16,700 nucleotides of DNA from S139-23 sp047639315 (lineage in GTDB: Bacteria; Planctomycetota; GCA-002687715; DRQF01): contig JBLINQ010000112.1 in NCBI GenBank assembly GCA_047639315.1, forward strand, positions 1 to 16,700. The letters run 5' to 3'. Numbering within the stretch: position 1 is the first letter of the stretch; each line of letters begins with the position of its first letter. The notes beneath the pieces are model-generated. The model was given only the letters and a program-made list of their open reading frames with translations. It did not search any database and was not told the origin of the DNA. Below are positions 1 through 6,809 of this stretch, in pieces. A program made the translations under genes and the position numbers.

Positions 1-6
1 GCGTTG

Positions 7-34
7 GGGTGGTGCTCGTGAACGAGCACCACCC
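7..34 (-). terminator. Perfect hairpin after the HAF-repeat gene
   Basis: Two 13-base arms, GGGTGGTGCTCGT and its exact complement, are separated by two bases (effectively a stem of about 11 bp with a TGAA loop). The hairpin lies 17 bases past the stop codon of the minus-strand gene ending at 51, so transcription termination is the simplest role. No U-tract is visible on the minus strand before the window edge, so it may instead be a 3'-end stabiliser or a bidirectional terminator shared with a gene beyond the window. Confidence 0.5.
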
Positions 35-50
35 GACCGAGTCGAATGGA

Positions 51-1163
51 CTATCTGTTCGAGACTGGGTTAAGGATCACTGCGACTGGTGCTGGGCCGG
101 GCGAGGCGACGTCAACAGCCGTCGCGCTAATCTGGCCTTTGTTGTTGATGTCGCGCACTTCGAGAATGATCCAGAAATGCATCATGTCTTGGACGACCAA
201 TGGGTTCATCTCCCATAGCTGGCCATCGCTGTAAACGGCTGCCTGGGCCGAAGGGTTGGCTTGCATGACGTTGACGATAAGTCCGACGGCTGTGCCGGAG
301 TCGTTGATCCGGCGGAGGGCTGCGACCTGGAATCCGGCAGGCGGAAAGACTGGAGTCATTGTCCCGCTATTGTTGTCGTAGATCGTTCCGTGCTCGAAGA
401 CGCCCATCCCCAAGCCAGCGCCGCTGTTGGCAACTCCGACGGCCATGCCGTCGTTGTTGATATCGAACAAGGCCGTGAAGGATCCGCCGGGGAACGTTGG
501 AAGAATCGTCACGTTGTTGTGCTTGTCGGCAACAAATCCCGCGAGATCTCTGCCTGGACCGCCGAAGACGTTCCACATTTGTCCAGCAACAGTTCCGTTT
601 GCGCTGACGCCAGCCGCGGCACCGAACTGGTAGGCCGAGTGAGTGATTGCAGTCATCGTGCCCTTGCTCCAGCGGAATGCCATAGCATCGGCGGATGAGC
701 TGTTGATGTTCATGCTGGCGACGCCAGCGACGATTCCGGAATTGCTGATCTCGTTGGCGATTGAGGCAGGGAACCCTGGAATCGTGCCCAGATCGACGAT
801 CTGACCGTTCTTTTTCCAAAGAGTAGCGGTGCTGTTGGTGACGCTGTTGCTCGAGAAACCGACGGCATCACCGCGGTTATTGATGTCGTTGGGGCCTGCA
901 GCGGTGAAGCCAGCGACGGGGGCGAGCACGTTGAATGAGCCCTGTTTTTTGCGTTTGTTGGCGACATCGGCGCTCCCGGGAGCCATCGCCGGGTTGAATG
1001 AGCGGGTGACCGTGTCGCCCTTATCGTTGATCCCGCGGCCCAAGGTGACCGGACCGGTTCCGGGATCAGCTAGGGTAACGGTGTACGACGGTGGAGTCTG
1101 ACCCAAGGCCAGAGAAACCAAGCAGATAGAGGCGCAAAGAAATAGTTGGATTGAGTTCTTCAT
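51..1163 (-). CDS. Secreted HAF-repeat protein
   Basis: Predicted exported protein of 370 residues. A Sec signal peptide is clear: MKNS, a hydrophobic stretch (about residues 6-19) and a likely cleavage after ALG before QTPP. The mature part consists of degenerate repeats with cores of the type D-I-N-N-x-G-x-x-V-G, for example DINNRGDAVG, EISNSGIVAG, DINNDGMAVG, RINDSGTAVG and DINNKGQIS. These are the hallmark of extracellular HAF repeats, which probably form a beta-propeller-like fold; their function is unknown. I chose the ATG at 1161-1163 because AAAGGA sits five bases upstream. A TTG start 15 bases further upstream would overlap that ribosome-binding site. No enzymatic motif is visible. 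A cell-surface or secreted role is inferred from the signal peptide only. Confidence 0.8.
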   Translation of the reverse strand: MKNSIQLFLCASICLVSLALGQTPPSYTVTLADPGTGPVTLGRGINDKGDTVTRSFNPAMAPGSADVANKRKKQGSFNVLAPVAGFTAAGPNDINNRGDAVGFSSNSVTNSTATLWKKNGQIVDLGTIPGFPASIANEISNSGIVAGVASMNINSSSADAMAFRWSKGTMTAITHSAYQFGAAAGVSANGTVAGQMWNVFGGPGRDLAGFVADKHNNVTILPTFPGGSFTALFDINNDGMAVGVANSGAGLGMGVFEHGTIYDNNSGTMTPVFPPAGFQVAALRRINDSGTAVGLIVNVMQANPSAQAAVYSDGQLWEMNPLVVQDMMHFWIILEVRDINNKGQISATAVDVASPGPAPVAVILNPVSNR

Positions 1164-1179
1164 AGTAGTCCTTTTCAAA

Positions 1180-1187
1180 GGGGGGGG
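1180..1187. repeat. Run of eight G in the 5' leader of the HAF-repeat gene
   Basis: Eight consecutive G on the plus strand (C on the coding strand) lie about nine bases upstream of the ribosome-binding site of the minus-strand gene. Homopolymers in this position can slip and change promoter or leader spacing. Whether this one varies cannot be seen from one sequence. Confidence 0.6.
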
Positions 1188-1305
1188 CGGAAGATCGCAC
1201 CCTTTACCCCTATATGACCGACGTGGATCAAAAGAGACATGTATTCAAAAGAAATCAGTAAAAGGGGTGTGGACCAATTACCTCTTGAGCGCTAACTTCT
1301 GAGAT

Positions 1306-1944
1306 ATGAGTGGTTTAGACGACAAAAATGATGAGCACAATGATGCCAAGCCGTCGACGGGATACCACGTTGCACGGGCCCGAAATGGCGATCGAGAGGG
1401 TTTTGCTCAGCTCTACGAACGCCTAGCTCCAAGTCTGGACGCTTGGGCCTGTGTTCGTGTGACTGGAACATTGCGGGACTTTATCGAGCCCTGCGACATT
1501 GTCCAGGAGGTTTGGTGGCGAGCCATGGACGCGTTTGATCGCTATGACCCGAAGAATTCATGTTTTCGGCAATGGATGTTCCGGATCGCCACCAACGTGC
1601 TCTTGGAATGGAATCGAAAGCGAAGACGGAAGATTCGCATCGAACCTTCGAGCCTTGCCCAGCGGACCGAGTCGCTGCCCCCAGAGCTCGCGCGCCAAGC
1701 TACTTCCGTTGGCAGGGGATTGGCGAAACGTGAGTCGGTCAAAATGCTGGTGGCGTTGGTTGCCGCGATGAGTGAAGAAGACCGCGCCGTGTTTGTTCAG
1801 TGCGGGTTGGAAGGAAAAAAATCGGCTGAGGCCGCTTTACTCGTCGGCGACAGTGATGCCGCGGTCAAAAAGCGGTGGTCTCGTCTGCGCGAGAAACTCT
1901 CAGTTCATCCCATCTGGCGCGAGTTCGATCCTTCTGAAGTTTGA
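1306..1944 (+). CDS. ECF-family RNA polymerase sigma factor
   Basis: Alternative sigma factor of 212 residues that would direct RNA polymerase to a specific promoter set. Region sigma2 spans about residues 33-105, with FAQLYERLAPSLDAW, the DIVQEVWWRAMDAFDRYD segment (region 2.2-2.3) and FRQWMFRIATNVLLEWNRKRRR (2.4). Region sigma4 spans about 150-203, with the helix-turn-helix SAEAALLVGDSDAAVKKRWSRLREKL. The long loop and family style resemble ECF sigmas common in Planctomycetota (recollection, not a search). It lies head to head with the HAF-repeat gene over a 142-base spacer and converges on a small membrane-protein gene, overlapping it by 40 bases. No zinc-type anti-sigma factor is next to it. 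The start ATG has only a weak TGAG upstream. Confidence 0.85.
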   Translation: MSGLDDKNDEHNDAKPSTGYHVARARNGDREGFAQLYERLAPSLDAWACVRVTGTLRDFIEPCDIVQEVWWRAMDAFDRYDPKNSCFRQWMFRIATNVLLEWNRKRRRKIRIEPSSLAQRTESLPPELARQATSVGRGLAKRESVKMLVALVAAMSEEDRAVFVQCGLEGKKSAEAALLVGDSDAAVKKRWSRLREKLSVHPIWREFDPSEV

Positions 1945-2150
1945 CTTGCTTCGTTGGCGCCTGAATACCCCCACGCTTCTTCCGCGCTTCCTTTTCGACG
2001 TAAAGTCTGAACGAAGAAAATCAGCGAACCAACCAAGAAAAGAATGTTCACCGTTCGGGCGAATGGTGGTGCACCTTCGGGCCAAATCTGGCCGAGTAGG
2101 ACGATGACATTCAACACCAACAAAACGATCACGTATGGCTTCGATTTCAT
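1905..2150 (-). CDS. Small two-TM membrane protein
   Basis: Predicted inner-membrane protein of 81 residues of unknown function. Two hydrophobic helices are seen at about residues 6-23 (YVIVLLVLNVIVLLGQIW) and 33-50 (TVNILFLVGSLIFFVQTL). They are followed by a basic TLRRK turn and a polar Ser/Glu-rich tail. GGAG lies six bases before the ATG on the minus strand, which supports translation. Its last 40 bases overlap antisense to the 3' end of the sigma-factor gene. A role in controlling the sigma factor is conceivable from position only; nothing in the protein shows it. Confidence 0.6.
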   Translation of the reverse strand: MKSKPYVIVLLVLNVIVLLGQIWPEGAPPFARTVNILFLVGSLIFFVQTLRRKGSAEEAWGYSGANEASQTSEGSNSRQMG

Positions 2151-2354
2151 TTACGTCTCCCACTTCAATTTCTATTGGAGGTCGATGCTACTATTTTTGT
2201 GCAGGTCTTGAAGGGCGTGTGAAGGATGGACTCACAGGACAAACCGAATGAATCAAGCCTGGTTCGATGCTGCTTTGACAGCATCAAAGGCGAGATCATG
2301 ACTGATAGGCTGGCTGGTTTTGTCTTCTGTCAGGTATTCCATTACGTCTTCAAA
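2151..2354. other. Intergenic region, small hairpin only
   Basis: Spacer between the start of the small membrane-protein gene and the end of the PLP enzyme gene, both minus strand. It should hold the promoter of the small gene, but I see no convincing -35/-10 pair. A hairpin at 2266-2285 (GATGCTG, six-base loop, CAGCATC) competes with an overlapping CTTTGA/TCAAAG pair at 2273-2289. It lies about 70 bases beyond the PLP enzyme stop and lacks a U-tract, so it is at most a weak terminator. Confidence 0.4.
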
Positions 2355-3515
2355 TTACCATCCTGCGATGCGGGGCCAGACCATGTATCGTTGATGGTCG
2401 TTTCTTGATGTGACAAAGTAAGAGCTGAATTGCGCGGCTGTCGCGCAAGCGTGGTTGGGCAGGATTCGCAGCTGAGTGCCAATTGGAATGTTCGGTAGGC
2501 TTTTCTCGCTTCCGTCCCGGAGTGCAATTATTCCGTGTTCCTGATTCAAGTCGAGAACGATGACATCTTCAAGGACTTCGCCCGAGATGTCGCACACCAA
2601 TCCGTAGCCATTCTTGCCATGTTCACGTTCATTACCACGATCCTTCGATAATGCCATCCATCCAGCATCGACGAATAACCAGCCCTTTTCATTGTTCTTG
2701 CCAATGACACTGGCGACAACAGACAATGCGATATCTTGAACACGACAAACACCAAGGCCGTTCATCACCAAGTCGAAGAACACATACACTCCGGCCCGGA
2801 CCTCGGTAATTCCCTCAAGACTCGTTGCGAAATGAGCGGTAGGTGTTGAGCCGACACTACAACAAGAACAAGGGATTCCGGCGTTTCGCAGGCGTTGCGA
2901 AGCACTGAAAATGGACCTCCGTTCATTCTCAGCTGCTTCGATGAGTTCTTTTTTGTTTCTTGCATTGTAGGATTCCCCTGCATGAGCAAGAACGCCCCGC
3001 ATCTCACCGTCGCCGTCCCGCAATATCTTTCCAATCGAAAGCAGTTCTTCGCTTTCTGGAAGAACTCCTCCGCGATGTCCATCACAGTCGATTTCGATGA
3101 GTGCTGGTATGGTCACGTCATGTTGGCTTGATGCATCATTGATTGCTTCCGCCTGAACGACACTGTCCAGGATTACGACGATGTCCACTTTCTTTTTGAG
3201 CAATGCAACGACACGGGGCAGTTTTTGCGGAACAATCCCAACGGCGTATAATATCTCTCGGTATCCAGCTTCTGCGAAGGCCTCCGCTTCTCGCAAGGTC
3301 GAGACGGTCAAAGGGGATGACTTGTCAGGCAAGATGTGTTTGGCTGCTTCTATTGATTTGGCGGTCTTGAGGTGGGGCCTTAATGTGACGCCGAATTTTT
3401 CGATGCGCGACCGAAGTCGAGCGACGTTATTTTCGAATTTCTCCTTTTCCAACAACAAGAATGGTGTGTCCACCTTTTCGGCGGAAACGACCTGGACTTC
3501 TCGAATTTTTGCCAT
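2355..3515 (-). CDS. PLP enzyme, D-threonine aldolase / D-serine dehydratase fold
   Basis: Fold-type III PLP enzyme of 386 residues, a usual length for the family, which cleaves D-threonine-type 3-hydroxy amino acids or dehydrates D-serine. The N-terminal alanine-racemase-like barrel begins with VDTPFLLLEKEKFENNVARL. RPHLKTAK at 46-53 carries the expected PLP lysine (Lys50). The C-terminal beta domain ends in PNHACA, whose His355 and Cys357 match the metal-binding His-x-Cys of this family. GAGGTG is about 10 bases upstream of the ATG. The gene diverges from the arginine operon and has no obvious partner, so the substrate (D-Ser, D-Thr or another D-3-hydroxy amino acid) cannot be told. It is not the bacterial DsdA type. 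Confidence 0.85.
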   Translation of the reverse strand: MAKIREVQVVSAEKVDTPFLLLEKEKFENNVARLRSRIEKFGVTLRPHLKTAKSIEAAKHILPDKSSPLTVSTLREAEAFAEAGYREILYAVGIVPQKLPRVVALLKKKVDIVVILDSVVQAEAINDASSQHDVTIPALIEIDCDGHRGGVLPESEELLSIGKILRDGDGEMRGVLAHAGESYNARNKKELIEAAENERRSIFSASQRLRNAGIPCSCCSVGSTPTAHFATSLEGITEVRAGVYVFFDLVMNGLGVCRVQDIALSVVASVIGKNNEKGWLFVDAGWMALSKDRGNEREHGKNGYGLVCDISGEVLEDVIVLDLNQEHGIIALRDGSEKSLPNIPIGTQLRILPNHACATAAQFSSYFVTSRNDHQRYMVWPRIAGW

Positions 3516-3648
3516 TACGGTTTCACCTCGAAGACAGTTTGTAGAGCACTAAGCCCGTGGAATAATTGGGTCGATTGCAGAGGTTTGGATTCTCTCACGA
3601 ATTGGCAATCATGGGAATCCTTAGGCGCATCTTCGTAGCGACGGAAGT

Positions 3649-3981
3649 ACGGCGTCAGTCATCTTCTCGGCACCTTCTTTAACCGCGTTCGAATGCTCCG
3701 CTTCACGGGCCAAATTGAAAACGCTGATCCTGGGGTTAGTTCACCTCATTCATATCTCCTTGATCTAACAAATGCGTTTAGACTCGATTCGTCATGACGA
3801 ATCAAATTCTGCGGTCCAACCTCACGCTTGCCGGTCGTGTTTTCAGCTTCTGGGTTCTTTGCAATTTGGCAGAGAAACGTCGTCATTGCTTAGGCGGCGA
3901 TAGGAGCGCGATGAATGGTAGTTGGCCGGCAACGGTTTCGTGCCAGGTAGCGGAACGTGGCGAGAAAATGACCGACACCGT
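3649..3981. repeat. Decayed MITE-like element with 26-bp inverted ends
   Basis: The left end (from ACGGCGTCAG) and the reverse complement of the right end (ACGGTGTCGG) agree at 21 of 26 positions, giving a 333-bp unit. The outer sequence AGTACGGCGTCAG (3646-3658) is identical to the repeat start next to argH at 13231-13243, which ties this unit to the element family at 13233-14271 and 16237-16459. The interior looks unlike those copies, so this is either an old relative or a different subfamily. Confidence 0.45.
3786..3803. promoter_or_regulatory. Perfect 18-bp palindrome, possible operator
   Basis: GATTCGTCATGACGAATC is an exact palindrome with no spacer, the size and form of a dimer-binding operator. 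It lies 271 bases upstream of the PLP enzyme start and about 300 upstream of argR. It also sits near the middle of the 333-bp inverted-repeat unit, so it could be the tip of that element instead. Confidence 0.35.
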
Positions 3982-4046
3982 GATGCGGGGGGAATTGGGC
4001 CGTCGTCAAATTTAGTCACTCTCCTCCAAGTAAATCCTTTACCTCC

Positions 4047-4075
4047 TTGATATATATGCGATTTTACATCATAAA
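4047..4075 (+). promoter_or_regulatory. Candidate sigma70-type promoter of the arginine operon
   Basis: TTGATA at 4047-4052 and CATAAA at 4070-4075 (or ATAAAT one base on) are separated by 17 bases, which would place the transcript start near 4082 and give a leader of about 25 bases. Both elements overlap the ARG boxes, as expected for a repressed promoter. Assigned by eye. Confidence 0.5.
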
Positions 4076-4094
4076 TATGACATAAAGTGCCATA
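4055..4094 (+). promoter_or_regulatory. Tandem ARG boxes (ArgR operator)
   Basis: Two imperfect palindromes share the plan TATG-N11-CATA: TATGCGATTTTACATCATA at 4055-4073 and TATGACATAAAGTGCCATA at 4076-4094. Both have A/T-rich centres, and the centres are 21 bp apart, two helical turns. Paired ARG boxes in enteric bacteria have the same 21-bp period (18-bp boxes with 3-bp gaps). With argR starting 12 bases downstream, autoregulation of the whole operon by arginine-loaded ArgR is a strong inference. Confidence 0.7.
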
Positions 4095-4106
4095 TGGAGG
4101 TCGAAA

Positions 4107-4574
4107 TTGACTATCGAACACAGCCACACACGAAAGCAGCGATTGCTGCGCATCCAGTTTCTCGTGACCTCAGAGTCGATTTCATCCCAGGAAGAGCTCG
4201 TTGAGCGGCTCATTGAGGATGGGTTCCCGGTGACTCAGTCAGCGATCTCCAGAGACCTACGGGAATTGGGAGTCGCGAAGGCTCAGGGGTTCTATGTTCT
4301 ACCGGATGTGCCGATTGCTCAAATGGAAAATGGCCCTGCTGGCCTTCGTCTCTTACGCGGAACAAGACCTGCCGGGCCCAATCTCTTGGTCCTGCAAACG
4401 GCGACTGGCGGCGCGTCAAGAGTTGCTTTGGCTCTGGACCAAGCGGCAATTCCTGAAGTGGTAGGGACTATTGCTGGTGACGACACGATCTTTGTCGCCA
4501 CTGCGAACGAACAACAACAAACAAAACTTCAAAAGAAGTTAACGGACTGGATGCAAAGTTATGAAGACAACTAA
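4107..4574 (+). CDS. argR: Arginine repressor ArgR
   Basis: Arginine-responsive repressor of 155 residues, normal for the family; it acts as a hexamer on ARG boxes. The N-terminal winged helix-turn-helix (about 10-65) contains SSQEELVERL and the recognition segment TQSAISRDLRELGV. The C-terminal oligomerisation and arginine-binding domain (about 85-153) ends with GTIAGDDTIFVA; the Asp pair at 125-126 is the conserved arginine contact. The start is TTG, chosen because GGAGG lies six bases upstream and no in-frame ATG gives a complete domain. It is the first gene of the arginine operon and overlaps argG by 14 bases. Tandem operators upstream suggest it controls itself together with the pathway. 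Confidence 0.93.
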   Translation: MTIEHSHTRKQRLLRIQFLVTSESISSQEELVERLIEDGFPVTQSAISRDLRELGVAKAQGFYVLPDVPIAQMENGPAGLRLLRGTRPAGPNLLVLQTATGGASRVALALDQAAIPEVVGTIAGDDTIFVATANEQQQTKLQKKLTDWMQSYEDN

Positions 4575-5772
4575 GAAGATCGTGTTGGCATTCTCTGGAG
4601 GCTTAGACACGTCTTGGTGCGTGCCTTGGCTGAAGGAAACCTATGAAGCCGAAATCATCACGGTGTTCGTTGATGTTGGGGGTGCTGGTGAAGCCGAGCT
4701 CAAGGCACTTGCGGACAAGAGCAAGATCTTAGGTGCAGACAAGCACATTCACGTTGACGCGCGTGAAGAGTACTTTTCGAAAGTCATTCGTTGGCTTATT
4801 GCCGGCCATGTGATGAGAGGGCACCTCTATCCTCTGTGCGTAGGCGCTGAACGTAGTCTTCAGGCGAAGATTGTCGCAGAAATGGCACTGGCGGAAGGGG
4901 CGACTTCGGTGGCCCATGGTTGCACTGCTGCCGGCAACGACCAAGTTAGATTCGAGATTGCTTTTCGCACATTGACTCCCCAACTCGAAATCTTGGCACC
5001 GATTCGCGATGGCGGTCCATCGCGTGCCGATGAAGTTGCATTCTTGGAAGAGAGAAACTTGCCAGTGCCGCCCGATGCCAAGGACTACTCCATTAACTCT
5101 GGTTTGTGGGGTGTGACGATTGGCGGAAAAGAGACTTGCACGACGACCGATTCGATACCTGAGAGTGCCTGGCAGAGGACAAGAGGTGCTTTTGACCAAA
5201 TGAAGACACCAACCCACTTGAGCATCGGCTTCTTCGCAGGAATGCCAGTGAGCTTGAATGGCAGAATCCTGGATCCTGTGCCGTTGATTGAAACGCTCGA
5301 TGCGCAGGCAGCATCGTTCGGCATTGGCCGGGGTATTCACTTGGGTGACACCATCTTGGGAGTCAAAGGTCGCGTCGCTTTTGAGGCGCCTGCAGCTACC
5401 GTGTTGATAGCAGCACATCGTGAGCTTGAGAAACTAACTTTGACGTCGACACAGCAGTCAGTGAAGGATCACCTGTCGACCCAATATGGCGAGCTTGTTC
5501 ATACTGGGCGCCATCTCGACCCAGCTTGCCGTGATATGGAAGCGCTTTTCGAACAGTCGCAACGTCATGTCACAGGGGAAGTGAAAGTCATGCTGCGGAC
5601 CGGCATGGTCTTCGTAGAGGGCGCTCAATCACCGTTTTCACTGCACGACATGGCGGCATCTATTTATGGGGAAGAAGCGAATGACTGGACTTCCAATGAT
5701 GCCAAAGGCTTTTGTGCACTAGCAGCGTTGCCGACGAAGTTGGCGGCGCAAGCGAACGGAGGCACGCTATGA
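4561..5772 (+). CDS. argG: Argininosuccinate synthase
   Basis: Joins citrulline and aspartate with ATP to form argininosuccinate, the penultimate step of arginine synthesis, in the cytoplasm. The 403-residue length is typical. The N-type ATP-pyrophosphatase motif SGGLDTS is at 12-18, and HGCTAAGNDQVRFE at 119-132 is the citrulline/ATP-binding signature. Further conserved segments are LAPIRDG, the DYSINSGLWG region and the C-terminal GEVKVMLRTG. The start codon lies inside the end of argR, and the stop overlaps the next gene as ATGA, so translation is probably coupled on both sides. Confidence 0.95.
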   Translation: MKTTKKIVLAFSGGLDTSWCVPWLKETYEAEIITVFVDVGGAGEAELKALADKSKILGADKHIHVDAREEYFSKVIRWLIAGHVMRGHLYPLCVGAERSLQAKIVAEMALAEGATSVAHGCTAAGNDQVRFEIAFRTLTPQLEILAPIRDGGPSRADEVAFLEERNLPVPPDAKDYSINSGLWGVTIGGKETCTTTDSIPESAWQRTRGAFDQMKTPTHLSIGFFAGMPVSLNGRILDPVPLIETLDAQAASFGIGRGIHLGDTILGVKGRVAFEAPAATVLIAAHRELEKLTLTSTQQSVKDHLSTQYGELVHTGRHLDPACRDMEALFEQSQRHVTGEVKVMLRTGMVFVEGAQSPFSLHDMAASIYGEEANDWTSNDAKGFCALAALPTKLAAQANGGTL

Positions 5773-6809
5773 AAGCGATGACTCTCGACAAGATTGCTTC
5801 GGTGACAATGAACTGCGATTTGTCCCGCCGAGTTAAAGTCGGCGACAAGTTTCCATGCAAGGAGGGCGACGTGGTCGCTGTGCGGGTGCTCACGCAGAAG
5901 TCGGCCTACAACTCGCTCGAATTGACGACGGGGCGTTTTTCGCAACTCAAACCCGGCGACATTATTGCTGGCGCGTTGGGGCACCGAAATGCACTCCGCG
6001 GCTACGCAGGGCATATGCCGGAAGCCCTAGCAGTTGGTGATCACCTCCAAATTCTGAATCTCGGCGGTGTCCTCGGCATTTGCGACTCCGTTAACCCGGA
6101 CGTCGGTCAACCCTTTGACTGCGAAGTCTTGGGGCAAGTGCTGGACTTTCCTGTCGTTGGCGAGCGCTTAGGGCAGCCAGCCAATATTTCTCAGGGTCTG
6201 CCCAAGCTCCTCAACCATCTTGAGTGCTCAGTACCCGTCATTGCCGTGGTCGGCACATCAATGAGCGCGGGCAAGACATTCGCCTGCACATCAATCATCC
6301 AAGAACTCACTCATGCGGGGCTACAGGTCGCGGCGGCGAAAGCAACGGGGGTGAGTTTACGGCGCGACACTCTGGCAATGGAAGATGCCGGAGCCAGCCA
6401 CACCATGAGCTTTAATGAGCTCGGAGTCGTGACGACTACAGCCGAAAACGCTCCAGATTTGACTCGAACCATGTTGCATCATCTGGCAATGACCGAACCC
6501 CATGTGATCATCCTGGAGCTTGGAGATGGGCTCATGGGGACTTACGGAGTCGCCGCAACTCTTGCATGCGAAGACATCAAGAAGTCGTTCGCAGGAGTGG
6601 TCTTGGCGGCTCATGATCCTGTGGGAGCTTGGGGCGGCTGGGAGCAACTACGCCGAGAGTATGACATCGAAACGACCGTGCTTACTGGGCCAGCGACCGA
6701 CAATCTTGTTGGCACAGAATTGGCGCGGAAGCGACTCGGAATTGATGCTCATAATGCTCGAACTGATGCCGTCGGATTATCCAACGTGATCAAGAGGCTC
6801 TTACTATGA
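5769..6809 (+). CDS. Two-domain P-loop protein of unknown function inside the arginine operon (DUF1611/DgcN-like?)
   Basis: A 346-residue protein I cannot assign to a standard arginine step. Residues 15-110 form a glycine-rich, probably beta-strand domain with repeated GD turns (VGDKFPCKEGDVV, LKPGDIIAGALGHRNALRG, AVGDHLQILNLGG). Residues 155-346 look like a P-loop domain: VVGTSMSAGKT at 160-170 (Walker A), ATGVSLRRD at 192-200, IILELGDGLMGTYG at 247-260 (Walker-B-like) and AHDPVGAWGG. The order of these motifs recalls the C-terminal domain of DUF1611 proteins, which include the glutamate N-acetyltransferase DgcN (from memory), and also dethiobiotin synthetase/MobB folds. The start ATG overlaps the argG stop, has GGAGG upstream, and the stop overlaps argC as ATGA. 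The tight setting implies a role in arginine synthesis; N-acylation of glutamate is my favoured but unproven guess. Confidence 0.7.
   Translation: MKAMTLDKIASVTMNCDLSRRVKVGDKFPCKEGDVVAVRVLTQKSAYNSLELTTGRFSQLKPGDIIAGALGHRNALRGYAGHMPEALAVGDHLQILNLGGVLGICDSVNPDVGQPFDCEVLGQVLDFPVVGERLGQPANISQGLPKLLNHLECSVPVIAVVGTSMSAGKTFACTSIIQELTHAGLQVAAAKATGVSLRRDTLAMEDAGASHTMSFNELGVVTTTAENAPDLTRTMLHHLAMTEPHVIILELGDGLMGTYGVAATLACEDIKKSFAGVVLAAHDPVGAWGGWEQLRREYDIETTVLTGPATDNLVGTELARKRLGIDAHNARTDAVGLSNVIKRLLL

Larger units (their letters stand above)
3516..4106. other. 590-bp divergent intergenic region
   Basis: This gap between the PLP enzyme and argR holds no convincing gene. It contains a degenerate 26-bp inverted repeat (3649-3674 and 3956-3981), an exact 18-bp palindrome (3786-3803), and at its right end the promoter and ARG boxes of the arginine operon. 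A 73-codon frame at 3794-4015 has no good ribosome-binding site and falls within the inverted-repeat unit. Confidence 0.6.

Noticed and set aside
261..698. 145-codon plus-strand frame opposite the HAF-repeat gene
   Set aside because: Antisense shadow of a gene with a clear signal peptide and repeat pattern.
2226..2408. 60-codon plus-strand frame overlapping the end of the PLP enzyme gene
   Set aside because: Short, partly antisense to a real gene, no motif; treated as spacer.
3794..4015. 73-codon plus-strand frame upstream of argR
   Set aside because: It starts inside the palindrome, has no ribosome-binding site, and ends inside the right arm of the inverted repeat; no recognisable domain.
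3843..4127. 94-codon minus-strand frame over the argR promoter
   Set aside because: It covers the ARG boxes and the argR start, lacks a ribosome-binding site and has an unprotein-like composition.
4729..5418. 229-codon minus-strand open frame opposite argG
   Set aside because: It lies wholly antisense to a clear argG, has no family-like motifs, and its open length follows from the codon bias of argG.
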